Shown: positions 30,803 through 39,419 of the stretch, piece after piece
Position numbering within the stretch: the first letter of the stretch is position 1
Layout of the letters: each line of letters starts with the position of its first letter
Assembly: GCA_016195915.1 (NCBI GenBank)
Contig: JACPYS010000008.1
Span: 87,336 to 151,335, forward strand
Length of the DNA: 64,000 nt
Direction of reading: 5' to 3'
DNA from: Betaproteobacteria bacterium
Lineage (GTDB): Bacteria > Pseudomonadota > Gammaproteobacteria > Burkholderiales > SG8-39
Program-made: the position numbers and the translations under genes
Notes under the pieces: model-generated
Told to the model about the DNA's origin: nothing
Seen by the model: the letters and a program-made list of their open reading frames with translations, nothing else
Databases searched by the model: none

Positions 30803-31906
30803 CTACTTTACGACGTTGAAACTGCCTTTCTCGATGAGCCCCGGGAAGAAGCGGAAGTTCCATTCGCGCGTGGCCGGGTCGTATTTCAGCGGGCCGGCGA
30901 TGGTGTCGAGGTCGCGCATTTTGTCCAGCCCCTCACGGATCGATTCACGGTTCACCTTGGGCATCTGCGTGGCGACCATGTCGAGCATCATCGTGAACGT
31001 GAGGTACGCGTTGGCGGCGAAAGGTTCGGGCGGGGCGCCGAACTGCTGCTCGTAGCGCTTGAAGAACTCGGCCATCTTCGGACCGGTCGACGGGTTGTAC
31101 ACGAGCAGCATGCGCACGCCCTCGGCCGCGTCGCCCGCGAGCTTGAGGAAGTCGCGCGAATCGAGCGCGGCGGCGCCGTAGATCGGGATCTTGATACCCA
31201 TCTGGCGCGCCTGCTTGGCAACCAGCGAGCCCTGCGGCGCGAACAGGCCCATGTAGATGGTGTCCGGGTTCTCGCGCATCGCCTTCTGCAGCGTGGCGCG
31301 GAAGTCCTGCGCGTCCGGGCGGATGAACTCCTCGAACACCACCGTGCCGCCTTTCGCCTCGTAGGCCTTGCGCGTGAGCGCGATGTTCGCCTTGCCATAG
31401 TCGTTCGGCAGGCCGATCATCGCCAGCCGCTTCACGCCGAGTTTCATGAGGTACTCGGCGTTCGCCGCGCCTTCCGCGGTCTGGATGATGCTCTGGCGAA
31501 ACACGTAGGGACCGAGCTTGGTCACGTCCGGGTGCGAGGAGATCGGCGTCATGTTGACGATCTTCGCGGTGTTGTAGATCGGCGCGGCGGCGAGCGTCAC
31601 CGTACTCGCCCAGCTTCCCAGCACCGCGAGCACGTCCTTGTCCTCGACGAACTTGCGCGCGATGTTGATGCCGTCGTCGGCGCGGTTCTGGTCGTCCTCG
31701 CACTGGATGACGACCTTCGCCCCCTTCAGCTTGCCCGTAGCCTCGAAATCCTTCAGCGCCATGTTGAACCCGTTCAGCATGCTCTTGCCGTACTGGGCCA
31801 CCGGGCCGGTGAGCGGGATGTAACAGCCGAACTTCAGCGTCTGCGCCTGCGCCTGCGCGGCGGCGGCGAAAAGGACGGCAGCGAGAACGGCGAGCGTCTT
31901 GAGCAT
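30803..31906 (-). CDS. Periplasmic substrate-binding protein of Liv operon 1
   Basis: This 367-residue Leu/Ile/Val-type binding protein has the signal peptide LKTLAVLAAVLFAAAAQAQA and then TLKFGCYIPLTGPVAQYGKSM. Other marks are VIQCEDDQNRADDGINIARKF, VLGSWASTVTLAAAPIYN and IGLPNDYGKANI. The ATG used gives the signal peptide; the longer ORF does not. It is the first gene of the leftward operon. Family members of this kind often bind aromatic acids rather than amino acids. Confidence 0.92.
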   Translation of the reverse strand: MLKTLAVLAAVLFAAAAQAQAQTLKFGCYIPLTGPVAQYGKSMLNGFNMALKDFEATGKLKGAKVVIQCEDDQNRADDGINIARKFVEDKDVLAVLGSWASTVTLAAAPIYNTAKIVNMTPISSHPDVTKLGPYVFRQSIIQTAEGAANAEYLMKLGVKRLAMIGLPNDYGKANIALTRKAYEAKGGTVVFEEFIRPDAQDFRATLQKAMRENPDTIYMGLFAPQGSLVAKQARQMGIKIPIYGAAALDSRDFLKLAGDAAEGVRMLLVYNPSTGPKMAEFFKRYEQQFGAPPEPFAANAYLTFTMMLDMVATQMPKVNRESIREGLDKMRDLDTIAGPLKYDPATREWNFRFFPGLIEKGSFNVVK

Positions 31907-32008
31907 GGAATCCTCCGGGAAGTCGAAAATGCTAGGCCGGCACCGGGTCAATGTCAAAATGACTTTCGACGGCGGTGACGCATTATGACCCAGTGATGCC
32001 CGGTTCCG

Positions 32009-32770
32009 TCACAGCCGCTGCCCGCCGCTCGTGTCGATGCGCTGCGCGGTGACCCAGCGCGCCGCATCGCTGGCAAGAAAGGCGATCACGTCGGCGATGT
32101 CCTGCGGCTGGCCGACGCGGCCCAGCGCGATCGTCATGGCGATGGTCTTCGACTGTTCAGGGTCCTTCGCGCCCGGGTGCATGTCCGTCGCCGTTGCGCC
32201 GGGCAGCACCGCGTTCACGGTAATGCCGCGCGGGCCGAGGTGCTGTGCCAGCAGCAGCGTGAGCGCTTCCAGCCCCGCCTTGAAAGGCGCATACGCCGCC
32301 ATCTCCGGAAACGCGGCACGCGTGCCCATCGAGGAAACGTTGACGATGCGGCCGCCGTCGCGCAGCCGCGCGCTCGCCAGCTTGATCAGGAAGAACGGTG
32401 AACGCAGGTCGACGTTCATCATGCGGTCGAAATCGTCCTCGGAAACGTCCTCGATGACCGCGCGCTTTCCCGTGCCCGCGTTGTTGACGAGGATGTCGAA
32501 GTTCGTTTCGCCGGTGCGCTTCGCGAGCTCCGCGTCGAGCGCCTCCATCAGCGTCCACGCGCCGCGCGGGTCTGCAAGATCGGCCTGCACCGCGAACGCG
32601 CTGCTGCCCGAGCGGCCGATCTCGGCTACCACCTCTTCGGCGCTGGCCTTCGAGTTGGCGTAGTGCACCGCGACCATCGCGCCCTGCGCCCCGAGGCGCA
32701 GGGCGGTGGCGCGCCCGATGCCGCGGCTCGCACCGGTGACGAGCGCGATTTTTCCGTCCAGTGGTCCCAT
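32009..32770 (-). CDS. SDR-family oxidoreductase
   Basis: This 253-residue short-chain dehydrogenase has the nucleotide motif TGASRGIG, NNAG near residue 98, the catalytic Ser in NVSSMG, and the Y-x-x-x-K in YAPFK. PGATATDMHPG follows the active site. GGAGAG lies ahead of the ATG. It is 14 bases from the MDR gene upstream and shares its direction with the acyl-CoA synthetase and thioesterase group, so a role in organic acid degradation is likely. The substrate is unknown. Confidence 0.9.
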   Translation of the reverse strand: MGPLDGKIALVTGASRGIGRATALRLGAQGAMVAVHYANSKASAEEVVAEIGRSGSSAFAVQADLADPRGAWTLMEALDAELAKRTGETNFDILVNNAGTGKRAVIEDVSEDDFDRMMNVDLRSPFFLIKLASARLRDGGRIVNVSSMGTRAAFPEMAAYAPFKAGLEALTLLLAQHLGPRGITVNAVLPGATATDMHPGAKDPEQSKTIAMTIALGRVGQPQDIADVIAFLASDAARWVTAQRIDTSGGQRL

Positions 32771-32784
32771 GCTTCTCTCCTCGA

Positions 32785-33792
32785 TCAGGGTGCGATGACG
32801 ACCTTGCCGAACACGCGCCGCTCGTCGAGCATGCGGAATGCTTCCCGCGCTTGCTCGAGCGGCAGGCGCTTGTCGAGCACGGGCTTGAGCTTGCCTTCCT
32901 TCACCAGCTCGAGCAGCGCCACCAGGTCCTCGCGCTGCCAGCCGTTCGAGCCGATGACGCTGATTTCGAACGTCCAGATAAAGCGCAGGTCCTCGTTCGG
33001 ATCGTAGCCGGCGGTTGCGCCGCAAGTGAGCACGCGGCCGCCGCGCCTGACGACGCGCAGCGACGGCACCCAGGTGTCGCCGCCCGTGAAATTCACGACG
33101 ACGTCCACACCGCCGCTCGGCCCGAAAAAACGCGGCTTGCCGTGGCGCGCCAGCGTCTCCTTCGCGAAGTCCTGCGTCTTGTAGTTGATGCCCTCGTCGG
33201 CGCCGAGTGCCTTCAGCTGCGCGAGCTTTTCGTCGCTGGAGGCAGCGGCGATCACGTGGGCGCCCGCCAGCTTGGCGAGCTGCACGCAGCAGGTGCCCAC
33301 GCCACCCGAGGCGCCGAGGATCAGCACCTTCTCGCCCGGCTGGATGTTTCCGCGCAGCACCATCATCCGGTAGGCGGTACCGTATGCGACGGGAAGCGCC
33401 GCGGCCTGCTCGCAGCTGACGCCATCGGGCAGCGGGATCAGCTGCGGCGCCATCACTTTCACGAACTCGGCAAGCCCGCCGTCGGTCATTTCGCCGAGCA
33501 GCTGCACCTTTACGCGGTCCACCGGATCGACCGCGACGCGCTCGCCCGCCTTCCAGCCAGCCACGCCGGGGCCGACCGAGGCGATATCGCCCGCGACGTC
33601 GATCCCCATGATGATCGGCATCGGCACCTTGATGCCGGGCATGCCGCGCAGCGTGAACAGGTCGTGGTAGTTGAGCGTACATGCGCGCACGCGCAGCACA
33701 ACCTCGCCGCTGCCGGCAACCGGGTCAGGCCAGTCGGGTTCGTAGGATATGTCGTCTATCGTGCCGTGCGCCCGGAGCACTTGCGCCTTCAT
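32785..33792 (-). CDS. Quinone oxidoreductase-like MDR family protein
   Basis: This 335-residue zinc-independent medium-chain reductase begins MKAQVLRAHG. It has LNYHDLFTLRGMPGIKVPMP and then GIDVAGDIASVGPGVAGWKAG, the NADPH-binding GASGGVGTCCVQLAK, and VVVNFTGGDTW. The catalytic zinc ligands of alcohol dehydrogenases are missing, fitting a quinone or enoyl reductase. It lies between the SDR and the acyl-CoA synthetase. Confidence 0.9.
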   Translation of the reverse strand: MKAQVLRAHGTIDDISYEPDWPDPVAGSGEVVLRVRACTLNYHDLFTLRGMPGIKVPMPIIMGIDVAGDIASVGPGVAGWKAGERVAVDPVDRVKVQLLGEMTDGGLAEFVKVMAPQLIPLPDGVSCEQAAALPVAYGTAYRMMVLRGNIQPGEKVLILGASGGVGTCCVQLAKLAGAHVIAAASSDEKLAQLKALGADEGINYKTQDFAKETLARHGKPRFFGPSGGVDVVVNFTGGDTWVPSLRVVRRGGRVLTCGATAGYDPNEDLRFIWTFEISVIGSNGWQREDLVALLELVKEGKLKPVLDKRLPLEQAREAFRMLDERRVFGKVVIAP

Positions 33793-33825
33793 CGTCGGGA
33801 TCTCCTGTCGATTCCGTGTCGTGAC

Positions 33826-35343
33826 CTATCGATGGAACAGGTCTTTGGCAATGGCAATCAGAGCTTTCGCGTCCACTTTGTTGGTTCCCGCGAGCGGAAG
33901 TTCGGTGACGAACTCGATGAAGCGCGGATGCCGGTATGCGGGCGCGCGTTCGAGCGTGTAGCGTTTCAGGTCGTCGACATTGCGCTCGGCCCCCGGACGC
34001 AACACGACGAAAGCCGCCGGTAGCTGACCCTTGATCCCGTCCGGCACCGGAACCACCGCAGCCTGCAGCACGGACGGATGTGTTTCAAGCAGGCGTTCGA
34101 CTTCCCCCGGGTAGATGTTTTCTCCGCCACAGATGAACATGTCGTCCGCGCGTCCGACAAAGAAATGGAACCCGTGTTCGTCGCGGCGCATGACATCCCC
34201 GGTGTCGTACCAACCATCGCGCAGGCGTGCCGCAGTGGCTTCGGGTCGATTCAGATAGCCGGGCATCAAGGCACGGCTTCGCGTCCAGAGCACGCCCTCG
34301 TCGGGGCCGGGTCCACCCACGAGCTTCAGTTCAGCCTCCGGCATCGGGTATCCGATCGACAACTTCGGGCGAGGGATGCCCTGCGGATGCGGGCCGAACG
34401 CGACCGGGCTCGACTCGGTCGTTCCCCAGCCGTTCATGATCCGGGCCTTCGGAAAGATTTCGGCGACCCGGTCGAACAGCGATTCGGTGGAGGGCGCCGA
34501 ACCGGTCGCAATGATCTCTACGCAAGTCAGGTCGAGGCGTTTCCAGGTATCGGTCTCCCTTGCGACCAGCGCCAGCATGGTCGGGACCGAGGTGATGACC
34601 TCGCATCGGTGGCGTGCGATCGCCTCGAGATAGTCCCTGGGTGTGAATCGGCACAGCAGCACCACCGTGCCGCCCGCCTTCGCCGTGAGGCAACTTTGCA
34701 GCAGGCCGTTCATGTGAAACAAAGGCGCCGCGATCAACGCGCGCTTGCCGCGCAGCGGCGGGCCCGAGGCGGCGAGAACGTCGGTGGCCCATACGTAGCC
34801 GCCATGGGTGAGCGGCACGCCCTTGGGCAGCCCGCTGGAGCCCGAGGTGTACAGGATCAGCGCGTGCTCGTGTTCCGACATCGGGACCGGCGAGAATCCG
34901 TCGATCGCAAGCGTCCGGTCGGCGGACAGATCATCCCAGGCCGCGTCGTCTTCGAGGCGGGTCGCGGGAAGGGTTCCCACGAGCGCCGCTCGTTCCGCGT
35001 CGACCAGTGCGTAACGGATCGAGGCGTCTTCGAAGAGCTGAGCGATGGTCTCGGCGGGCAGCTTGAAATTGATCGGCACCGCAACCAGCCCCGCGCGCAT
35101 GATCGCCATGAAGGCAATGAGGTAGCGGCTGCTGTTGGCGGCAACAATCGCCACGGCGTCGCCGCGGCGCAGGCCGCGCGCAAGCAGCGATGCGCCCACG
35201 CAGTCGGCGCGGCGGTGGAAGTCGGCGAACGTGGTCGTGGACTCGCCGCCGTCGGGCGCGATCTCGATGATCATCGGAACCTCGCCGGGCAGCGCGCGGT
35301 CGATCATCTCGCCGAGGTTATGCACGCGCTTCGCAGTACTCAT
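33826..35343 (-). CDS. Acyl-CoA synthetase (AMP-forming)
   Basis: This 505-residue ANL-superfamily ligase activates a carboxylic acid to its CoA thioester. Motif A3 is ILYTSGSSGLPKGVPLTHGG, A5 is NGWGTTESSP, A7 is DGWYDTGDVM, A8 is GRADDMFICGGENIYPGEVE, and the C-terminal lysine lies in GTNKVDAKAL. The start overlaps the thioesterase stop by four bases. Together with the thioesterase, SDR and MDR it forms a CoA-dependent catabolic unit; the acid substrate is unknown. Confidence 0.93.
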   Translation of the reverse strand: MSTAKRVHNLGEMIDRALPGEVPMIIEIAPDGGESTTTFADFHRRADCVGASLLARGLRRGDAVAIVAANSSRYLIAFMAIMRAGLVAVPINFKLPAETIAQLFEDASIRYALVDAERAALVGTLPATRLEDDAAWDDLSADRTLAIDGFSPVPMSEHEHALILYTSGSSGLPKGVPLTHGGYVWATDVLAASGPPLRGKRALIAAPLFHMNGLLQSCLTAKAGGTVVLLCRFTPRDYLEAIARHRCEVITSVPTMLALVARETDTWKRLDLTCVEIIATGSAPSTESLFDRVAEIFPKARIMNGWGTTESSPVAFGPHPQGIPRPKLSIGYPMPEAELKLVGGPGPDEGVLWTRSRALMPGYLNRPEATAARLRDGWYDTGDVMRRDEHGFHFFVGRADDMFICGGENIYPGEVERLLETHPSVLQAAVVPVPDGIKGQLPAAFVVLRPGAERNVDDLKRYTLERAPAYRHPRFIEFVTELPLAGTNKVDAKALIAIAKDLFHR

Positions 35344-35759
35344 CCCAGCCGCGCTCCGTAACAGCCGCGGCCGATGGCGCTCAGGCGACCCTGGTCGTCC
35401 GTGATATCGATATCGACCACGCCGACGGTCTTGCCCAGGCGTCGCACCACCGCACGAGCGTCGAGAAACTGCCCGACGCAGGGACGCAGGTAGTCGACGC
35501 GAAAGTTGATCGTCGGCACCCCGCCCCCGACGAGCACCGAAACCGCGAAATCCCCCACGGTATCGATGAATGCGGCCACCGGTCCGCCGTGGAACTGGCC
35601 CGTTCCCGCCCCGCGCTCGAACTCGGCGCGCATCGGCATGCGCATGCTGATCTCGCCGGTCTGCGCATCGACACCGACGACCTCGAGGTTCATGAAGCGG
35701 ATGAAGGGTGACGTGGCCAGCCATTGACTGACGACATCGGCGTTGATCGGTTGAGTCAT
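35340..35759 (-). CDS. PaaI-like hotdog thioesterase
   Basis: This 139-residue hotdog-fold protein has FHGGPVAAFIDTVGDFAVSVLVGGG, with the H-G-G and following Asp that make up the PaaI-type active site, and then TINFRVDYLRPCVG, a standard edge strand. It hydrolyses an acyl-CoA, perhaps as rescue for the ligase product. It is the first gene of the leftward group and faces a VOC gene across a 174-base promoter region. Confidence 0.88.
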   Translation of the reverse strand: MTQPINADVVSQWLATSPFIRFMNLEVVGVDAQTGEISMRMPMRAEFERGAGTGQFHGGPVAAFIDTVGDFAVSVLVGGGVPTINFRVDYLRPCVGQFLDARAVVRRLGKTVGVVDIDITDDQGRLSAIGRGCYGARLG

Positions 35760-35860
35760 GGTCGACCTCGAAGTCTTACGCAGCGGTTACGCGCGCGGCA
35801 TCGGGCGCAGCCCCGAACGGCGCACAGCGGACAATGGTAAAGCAGTCTCGAATCGACTTG

Positions 35861-35883
35861 TTGTACAAGGGAGTCTACCCTTG
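35861..35883. promoter_or_regulatory. Overlapping palindromes in the thioesterase/VOC divergent promoter
   Basis: TTGTACAA (35861-35868) is a perfect palindrome of the kind bound by GntR-family FCD regulators. It overlaps CAAGGG-AGTCTA-CCCTTG (35866-35883), a perfect 6-6-6 inverted repeat. No regulator gene is adjacent. The region is a good candidate for shared control of the two divergent operons. Confidence 0.35.
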
Positions 35884-35933
35884 CCATACGATGACCCGAA
35901 ATCTGCTCCCGCCCTGAAAGACTCGCGAGAATC

Positions 35934-36569
35934 ATGGCAATCGATCACCTCGTGCTTGCGGCCAGGGACCTCGATCGAACCGTGGCGTGGTTCGAATCGG
36001 CCACCGGTGTGCGCGCGACGCCGGGCGGCGCCCATCCCGGGCGCGGCACGCGCAATGCACTGGTCTCATGCGGGGAAAAGCTTTATTTGGAGCTGCTCGC
36101 AACGGACCCGGCTCAGCCTCTGGCAGGAACGTTCGGCGAAAACCTGCTGCGCTTCGAGTCGCCAGCGATGCACGCCTACATGCTTCGCTCGACGCGGCTC
36201 GAAGCGCTGCAGAGCATTTACCGGGAACACGGCGTGGACGCCCGGCTCTCGCAGGCCTCGCGATGCTTGCCCGACGGCCGCACGCTGAACTGGCGCCTTC
36301 TCATCCCCGAACCGCATGAATGGGGCGATTGCCTGCCCAAGTACATCGATTGGGGGAATACGCCCCACCCGTCGACAAGCGCGAAGTCCGGCTGCACGTT
36401 GAGCGCCTTCGAAGTCATCCACCCGCAGGCAGCGAAGATGGCGCGGTTGTGGCATGCCATCGGCTGCGAGATCGTCCTCGTCGAAGCGTCGCGGCCGGGG
36501 TTACGTGCTCAACTGCAAACACCGAACGGGCCGTTGACGCTGGAGTCGGGCGAGCGCGTCATCTGGTGA
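35934..36569 (+). CDS. VOC/glyoxalase-like domain protein
   Basis: This 211-residue protein has the glyoxalase-like (glyoxalase_3) layout: MAIDHLVLAARDLDRTVAWFESATGV, then YLELLATDP, and a second half with FEVIHPQAAKMARLWHAIGC. The early His and a Glu could bind a metal. The function is not readable, but such proteins are common as ring-cleavage or isomerase enzymes in catabolic groups. It converges on another VOC gene, four bases from its stop. Confidence 0.8.
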   Translation: MAIDHLVLAARDLDRTVAWFESATGVRATPGGAHPGRGTRNALVSCGEKLYLELLATDPAQPLAGTFGENLLRFESPAMHAYMLRSTRLEALQSIYREHGVDARLSQASRCLPDGRTLNWRLLIPEPHEWGDCLPKYIDWGNTPHPSTSAKSGCTLSAFEVIHPQAAKMARLWHAIGCEIVLVEASRPGLRAQLQTPNGPLTLESGERVIW

Positions 36570-36573
36570 CAGG

Positions 36574-37425
36574 TCACGCGTTCTGTCGAACGCGAAATTC
36601 GATAAATGCGCCGACACCTTCGAGGGGCGCGACGAGGAGCCTAGCCCCGTCGTCGCGAAACCTGACGCCGTTCGTCCGCAGCACACCCGCTGCGCTCGCC
36701 AGACTGGCTACGTCGAAACTCGCACCCATCGGCGCCGAAACCGCCGGAAGCGCTTGTAGATCCCAGTCACGACCCGCCAAGTGGCTGCGCTCGACAAACT
36801 CGATTCGCATCCGAGCGGTGTCGACGGCGAAACCGTCGTCCCGCCGAACGGGCTCCGCGCCGAACAGGACCGCGCAGCGTCTGGCCGCCATGGCCGCGTC
36901 ATCGGCCACGACATGGACCGCGGACAGGGATAGCGCAGTGTTCGGATGCCGGGCCAACGCGTCGATGAAGATGTACTCGGGATTGCGATGCTGACAGACC
37001 GACACATGAATCGGCGCGCTCGCCCCCTCATCCACATACACCACCTCGAAGGCGACCGTGACCGTAGAGCCATCCGGCAACGTCGCCGGGCGCGAGTGGG
37101 GAACCACATCCGAGGCAGGCACACCCGCCTCGCGCAGCTCCTGCAGCGCCATCGCCACGTTGTCGGTACGGGCCGACACGATGTGCAGCCCCTCGCGCTC
37201 GGCCACCTTCTTGCGCCAGGGCTCGTTAAACTTTGTCGGCTGAGTGAATCCGATGAACTCCACGTACGAGTCTTCAAGCACAAGCGTATGGTTGGCCGAG
37301 CCCATATTGGCCGAGTGAAACTGGCGCGGCGACGGCGTGAAACCGAGTCGTGCGAACTGCTTCAGCGACTGGTCCAGATCGCGGATCAACCACGCGACAT
37401 GATCGACGCCGAGAATATGCTTCAC
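36574..37425 (-). CDS. VOC-family protein
   Basis: This 283-residue protein consists of two VOC modules. It opens with ILGVDHVAWLIRDLDQSLKQFARLGF and contains NHTLVLEDSYVEFIGF and a second module starting at ALSLSAVHVVADDAAMAARRC. His9 and the Glu of YVEF are plausible metal ligands. It lies downstream of the TRAP operon genes in the same direction? No: it precedes dctM-like 37466 in coordinate but follows it in transcription, 40 bases after its stop. It could therefore act on the TRAP substrate. Confidence 0.8.
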   Translation of the reverse strand: MKHILGVDHVAWLIRDLDQSLKQFARLGFTPSPRQFHSANMGSANHTLVLEDSYVEFIGFTQPTKFNEPWRKKVAEREGLHIVSARTDNVAMALQELREAGVPASDVVPHSRPATLPDGSTVTVAFEVVYVDEGASAPIHVSVCQHRNPEYIFIDALARHPNTALSLSAVHVVADDAAMAARRCAVLFGAEPVRRDDGFAVDTARMRIEFVERSHLAGRDWDLQALPAVSAPMGASFDVASLASAAGVLRTNGVRFRDDGARLLVAPLEGVGAFIEFRVRQNA

Positions 37426-37465
37426 GTTTCACCTCCGGGATACGCCGCGGTATTCAGGTTTCCCG

Positions 37466-38809
37466 CTATCGGCCGAGATTGGGCAGCCAGGTCGCGAGCT
37501 GCGGATAGATCGCGATAGTGACGACGACGGTCATCAGGCAGATCCAATAGGGAACGGCCGCCCGGAAGATTTCGCCCACGCTGGCCTCCCGCGGAAGCAC
37601 CGCGCGCACCGTGAACACGAGAATTCCGAACGGCGGGGTCAGCAATCCCACCTCGATCGCCAAGATGCCGATAATGCCGAACGCAATCGGATCGAAGCCC
37701 AGCGCCATGGCGATCGGCGCGAATACCGGCACGGTGAGAAGAATGATCGATATGGAGTCGATCAGGCAGCCGAGCACGAACCAGACGCCGACCATGATGG
37801 CAAGAATTTCATACTGCCCGAGCCCGCTGGCGAGGAAGAACGCCTTCGCCGCTCCCGTAATGCCGGTCATCGACAGCGTGCGCGAGTACAGTTGCGCGGT
37901 AAACAGCAGCAACAGCAGCGGCGCCGAGGTACGGCCGACCGACAGCACCACCTCGAACATCTCCTTCGCGCGCAGACCTTTCGCGATCGCCAGGAGCAGA
38001 GCCAATGTTGCCCCCACACCTGCCCCCTCCGTGGGCGTGAACAGGCCGAACCAGATGCCGCCGAGGGTACCGAACACGAGCACCAGCACCGCCATCGTGC
38101 TCCAGAAGACCGCAGCCAGCGACCGCTCCTTCTCATCCGAGGACGCAGCGGCTTCGGCGCGCGCGCGTTTCGACGCTGCATCCTCGCCTACGGTTTGCGG
38201 CGAAGTGACGGCGACCCAGAAAATGTAGAGGCAGTAGAAGAACACCACGATGAAGCCCGGGATGATGCCGGCGATGAACAGCTTGCCGATCGCCTGCTCG
38301 GTCAGCACGCCCCACACGATCATCAGCACCGACGGCGGAATCAGCATTCCCAGACAGGCGCTCCCTGCGATGCAGCCCAGCGCGAACCGGCGGTCGTAGC
38401 CGTTTTTCTTCATCTCCGGATAGGCGATGCGCGAGAACGCAGCCGCCGCGGCAATCGAAACCCCGGTCACGAACGCGAACACGGCATTGGCGAGCACCGT
38501 GGCGATCGCGAGTCTTCCCGGAATCCGGCGCGTGAGACGGTTGACCAGCGCGTAGAGATCGCTTGCCGCGCCGCACTTGCCGAGAAAATCGCCCATCAAC
38601 ATAAACAGGGGGATCACCGCAAATACGTAGTCGCGCAACGCCTCGTAGGCGGTCCCGCCGATGAAGGTATAAACGGTGTGGAAGTCGCGCGTCATCAGGT
38701 AGATGCCGAGCACCGCCGTCATTCCCAGCGCGACCGCGACGTGCACGCCGAGGCACACCACGACGAGCAGCACGCCGACCAGGATCCACATGTCACTCAG
38801 GCTGGACAT
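37466..38809 (-). CDS. dctM: TRAP transporter large permease (DctM)
   Basis: This 447-residue DctM subunit has about twelve to thirteen hydrophobic segments. Typical stretches are DYVFAVIPLFMLMGDFLGKCG, GVSIAAAAAFSRIAYPEMKKNGY and LIPPSVLMIVWGVLTEQ. A polar insertion at about residues 205-225 (SKRARAEAAASSDEKE) is cytoplasmic. It is the third gene of a leftward dctP-dctQ-dctM operon driven by sodium-coupled import of a carboxylate. Confidence 0.93.
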   Translation of the reverse strand: MSSLSDMWILVGVLLVVVCLGVHVAVALGMTAVLGIYLMTRDFHTVYTFIGGTAYEALRDYVFAVIPLFMLMGDFLGKCGAASDLYALVNRLTRRIPGRLAIATVLANAVFAFVTGVSIAAAAAFSRIAYPEMKKNGYDRRFALGCIAGSACLGMLIPPSVLMIVWGVLTEQAIGKLFIAGIIPGFIVVFFYCLYIFWVAVTSPQTVGEDAASKRARAEAAASSDEKERSLAAVFWSTMAVLVLVFGTLGGIWFGLFTPTEGAGVGATLALLLAIAKGLRAKEMFEVVLSVGRTSAPLLLLLFTAQLYSRTLSMTGITGAAKAFFLASGLGQYEILAIMVGVWFVLGCLIDSISIILLTVPVFAPIAMALGFDPIAFGIIGILAIEVGLLTPPFGILVFTVRAVLPREASVGEIFRAAVPYWICLMTVVVTIAIYPQLATWLPNLGR

Positions 38810-38845
38810 CTCGACCTTGTTCGATCGGGCCGCGAGGCCGGGCGA

Positions 38846-39400
38846 TCAGACGCCGCCGTCACCGGAGTACTGCTGCGCCGGCCCGCGCCCCTGCATGCCG
38901 GCCCGGAAATTCCCGATCGCGAGGAGCAGGTACGACAACGCTGCGAGAAAAGTGCCGACGACGACAATGAACCGCGCGGGCCACGAGGGCACGCGCAATG
39001 CGCCTTCGCCTTCGAACTCGTTCGAACTCCAGGCGTGGATGGCCGGATCGATCGCGCCCCAGCACACCAGTCCGAAAAAGCCCAAGCCAAGCAGCGCGCC
39101 GACTGCCATGACATAGCTCTGGATGCGCGCCGGCATGCGCACCAGCACGAAGTCGACGTTGATCATCCCGCCGCTGCGGACGGCGTAGCCAGCCTGCAGG
39201 AAGCAGATCATCACGATCGAGATCGAAACCATCTCCGGGGTGCCTTTGAGCGGGCTGTTGAAGACGACCCGGCCGACCACGTCGGTGACGACGACGAATG
39301 AAAGCAGGAAACCCAGCACGGCTGCTATGACCAGCAGGCCCGTGGTGATCCAGTTGTTCAGGCGCGTGACCAGCAGCGGCGCGGTTGACCGCCAGCACAG
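38846..39400 (-). CDS. dctQ: TRAP transporter small permease (DctQ)
   Basis: This four-helix membrane protein connects the binding protein to DctM. Family marks are VVVTDVVGRVVFNSPLKGTPE and CFLQAGYAVRSGGMINVDFVL. Homology extends upstream of the first ordinary start (GTG 39322), through LNNWITTGLLVIAAVLGFLL. Between the dctP stop and 39322 there is no in-frame ATG, GTG or TTG, so the true start is probably the CTG near 39400, which has GGAGG 13 bases upstream. Alternatively there is a sequence error. The start coordinate is approximate. Confidence 0.78.
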   Translation of the reverse strand: MCWRSTAPLLVTRLNNWITTGLLVIAAVLGFLLSFVVVTDVVGRVVFNSPLKGTPEMVSISIVMICFLQAGYAVRSGGMINVDFVLVRMPARIQSYVMAVGALLGLGFFGLVCWGAIDPAIHAWSSNEFEGEGALRVPSWPARFIVVVGTFLAALSYLLLAIGNFRAGMQGRGPAQQYSGDGGV

Positions 39401-39419
39401 CGCCGTCCCGCCGCCTCCA

